Assembly (NCBI RefSeq): GCF_002735705.1
Contig: NZ_PDZL01000006.1
Span: 1-64,000 of the forward strand
Source: Janthinobacterium sp. BJB426
Lineage (GTDB): Bacteria; Pseudomonadota; Gammaproteobacteria; Burkholderiales; Burkholderiaceae_D
Direction of reading: 5' to 3'
DNA length: 64,000 nucleotides
Positions 63,738 to 64,000 of the stretch are shown one piece after another (within the stretch, counting starts at the first letter, position 1; every line of letters begins with the position of its first letter). Position numbers and translations under genes: made by a program. A model generated the notes under the pieces. The model searched no databases. It saw only the letters and a program-made list of their open reading frames with translations, and was not told where the DNA came from.

Positions 63738-64000
63738 CTAATGGCAGCGCGGGGCCGACAGCGCGGCCATGCCGCTGACGCTCAGCGCGCAGGCGTGCAG
63801 GCCGACCGTGATGCCGCCGCGCTCCGCGTCGGCGGCGGCAAAGGTGGCGCGCCAGCGCTGCGCCGCCGGAGCGCGGAACAGGGCCACGACGCCGATGAAA
63901 TATGCTTCCTTGCTGACTTTCTCCTGGACCTCGTAGCGCTGGCCCGGCACCAGCAGCACTTCCTTCACTTCCATCAGGTCGGCGCCCAGCGCGACCTTTT
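63738..64000 (-). CDS. tssJ: Type VI secretion lipoprotein TssJ (partial, cut by window edge)
   Basis: The C-terminal 86 or so residues of the outer-membrane lipoprotein TssJ, which binds the TssM periplasmic domain. The frame is open through the window edge, so the start and lipobox are outside. KVALGADLMEVKEVLLVPGQ and AYFIGVVALFR with WRATF are TssJ signatures. It lies 37 bases before tssK, in the standard order. Confidence 0.85.
   Translation of the reverse strand, partial: KVALGADLMEVKEVLLVPGQRYEVQEKVSKEAYFIGVVALFRAPAAQRWRATFAAADAERGGITVGLHACALSVSGMAALSAPRCH

Overview
The window is a GC-rich bacterial chromosome segment from a betaproteobacterium, most likely Oxalobacteraceae close to Janthinobacterium. 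The evidence is the gene order ndk-rlmN-pilW-rodZ-ispG-hisS-yfgM-bamB-der-hfq-hflX-hflK-hflC-hisZ-purA, which is a conserved betaproteobacterial housekeeping block, together with Gram-negative envelope genes and a type VI secretion locus. The genus is an inference from protein appearance; no search was run.

Layout. 0.3-2.4 kb: cyclopropane-fatty-acid synthase and a LysR regulator. 2.4-3.1 kb: Bax-inhibitor-1 membrane protein on the minus strand. 3.3-20.2 kb: the housekeeping block (nucleotide metabolism, rRNA/tRNA modification, type IV pilus, cell shape, isoprenoid, HisRS, outer-membrane assembly, ribosome assembly GTPase, Hfq/HflX/HflKC, HisZ, PurA, a phosphoribosyltransferase). 20.3-22.0 kb: a three-gene ATGA-coupled set (GNAT, WD40-like, NIPSNAP). 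22.0-27.7 kb: glutathione transferase, DyP-type peroxidase with a small partner protein, a membrane-anchored unknown, an AI-2E/PerM permease and a flavin reductase-like protein. 27.7-34.7 kb: a catabolic operon for four-carbon acid sugars (L-threonate and D-erythronate) with its GntR regulator, MFS importer and a near-consensus sigma70 promoter. 34.7-39.5 kb: AraC regulator, DUF3224 protein, uvrB, aromatic/aspartate aminotransferase.

39.6-52.1 kb is accessory in character. It contains four identical tRNA-Asn(GTT) genes, each with its own promoter and terminator, all in the same orientation. Between the third and fourth copies lie a signal-peptide hydrolase, a GNAT / Asp-Asn beta-hydroxylase / sulfotransferase operon facing a methyltransferase that is preceded by an 18-codon ORF, a three-subunit periplasmic GMC-flavoprotein/triheme cytochrome dehydrogenase under a LacI-type operator, a GtrA protein, a purine permease and a GntR regulator. 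Five exact copies of an 11-bp repeat sit directly upstream of the last tRNA promoter.

52.1-54.7 kb: small unknown protein, alpha/beta hydrolase, VOC protein, proline-rich membrane protein. 54.8-64 kb: part of a type VI secretion locus: a TagX-like M15 peptidase, tssM, tagF and a BON-OmpA protein on the plus strand, converging on tssL, tssK and a tssJ that runs off the window edge. Only the membrane complex, baseplate protein TssK and accessory genes are visible; sheath, tube, spike and ATPase genes would lie outside.

Best candidates for undescribed biology are the methyltransferase/hydroxylase/sulfotransferase/GNAT cluster with its coupled mini-ORF, the tRNA-Asn copies with the 11-bp repeat array, and the DyP partner protein. 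All are inferences from sequence alone.
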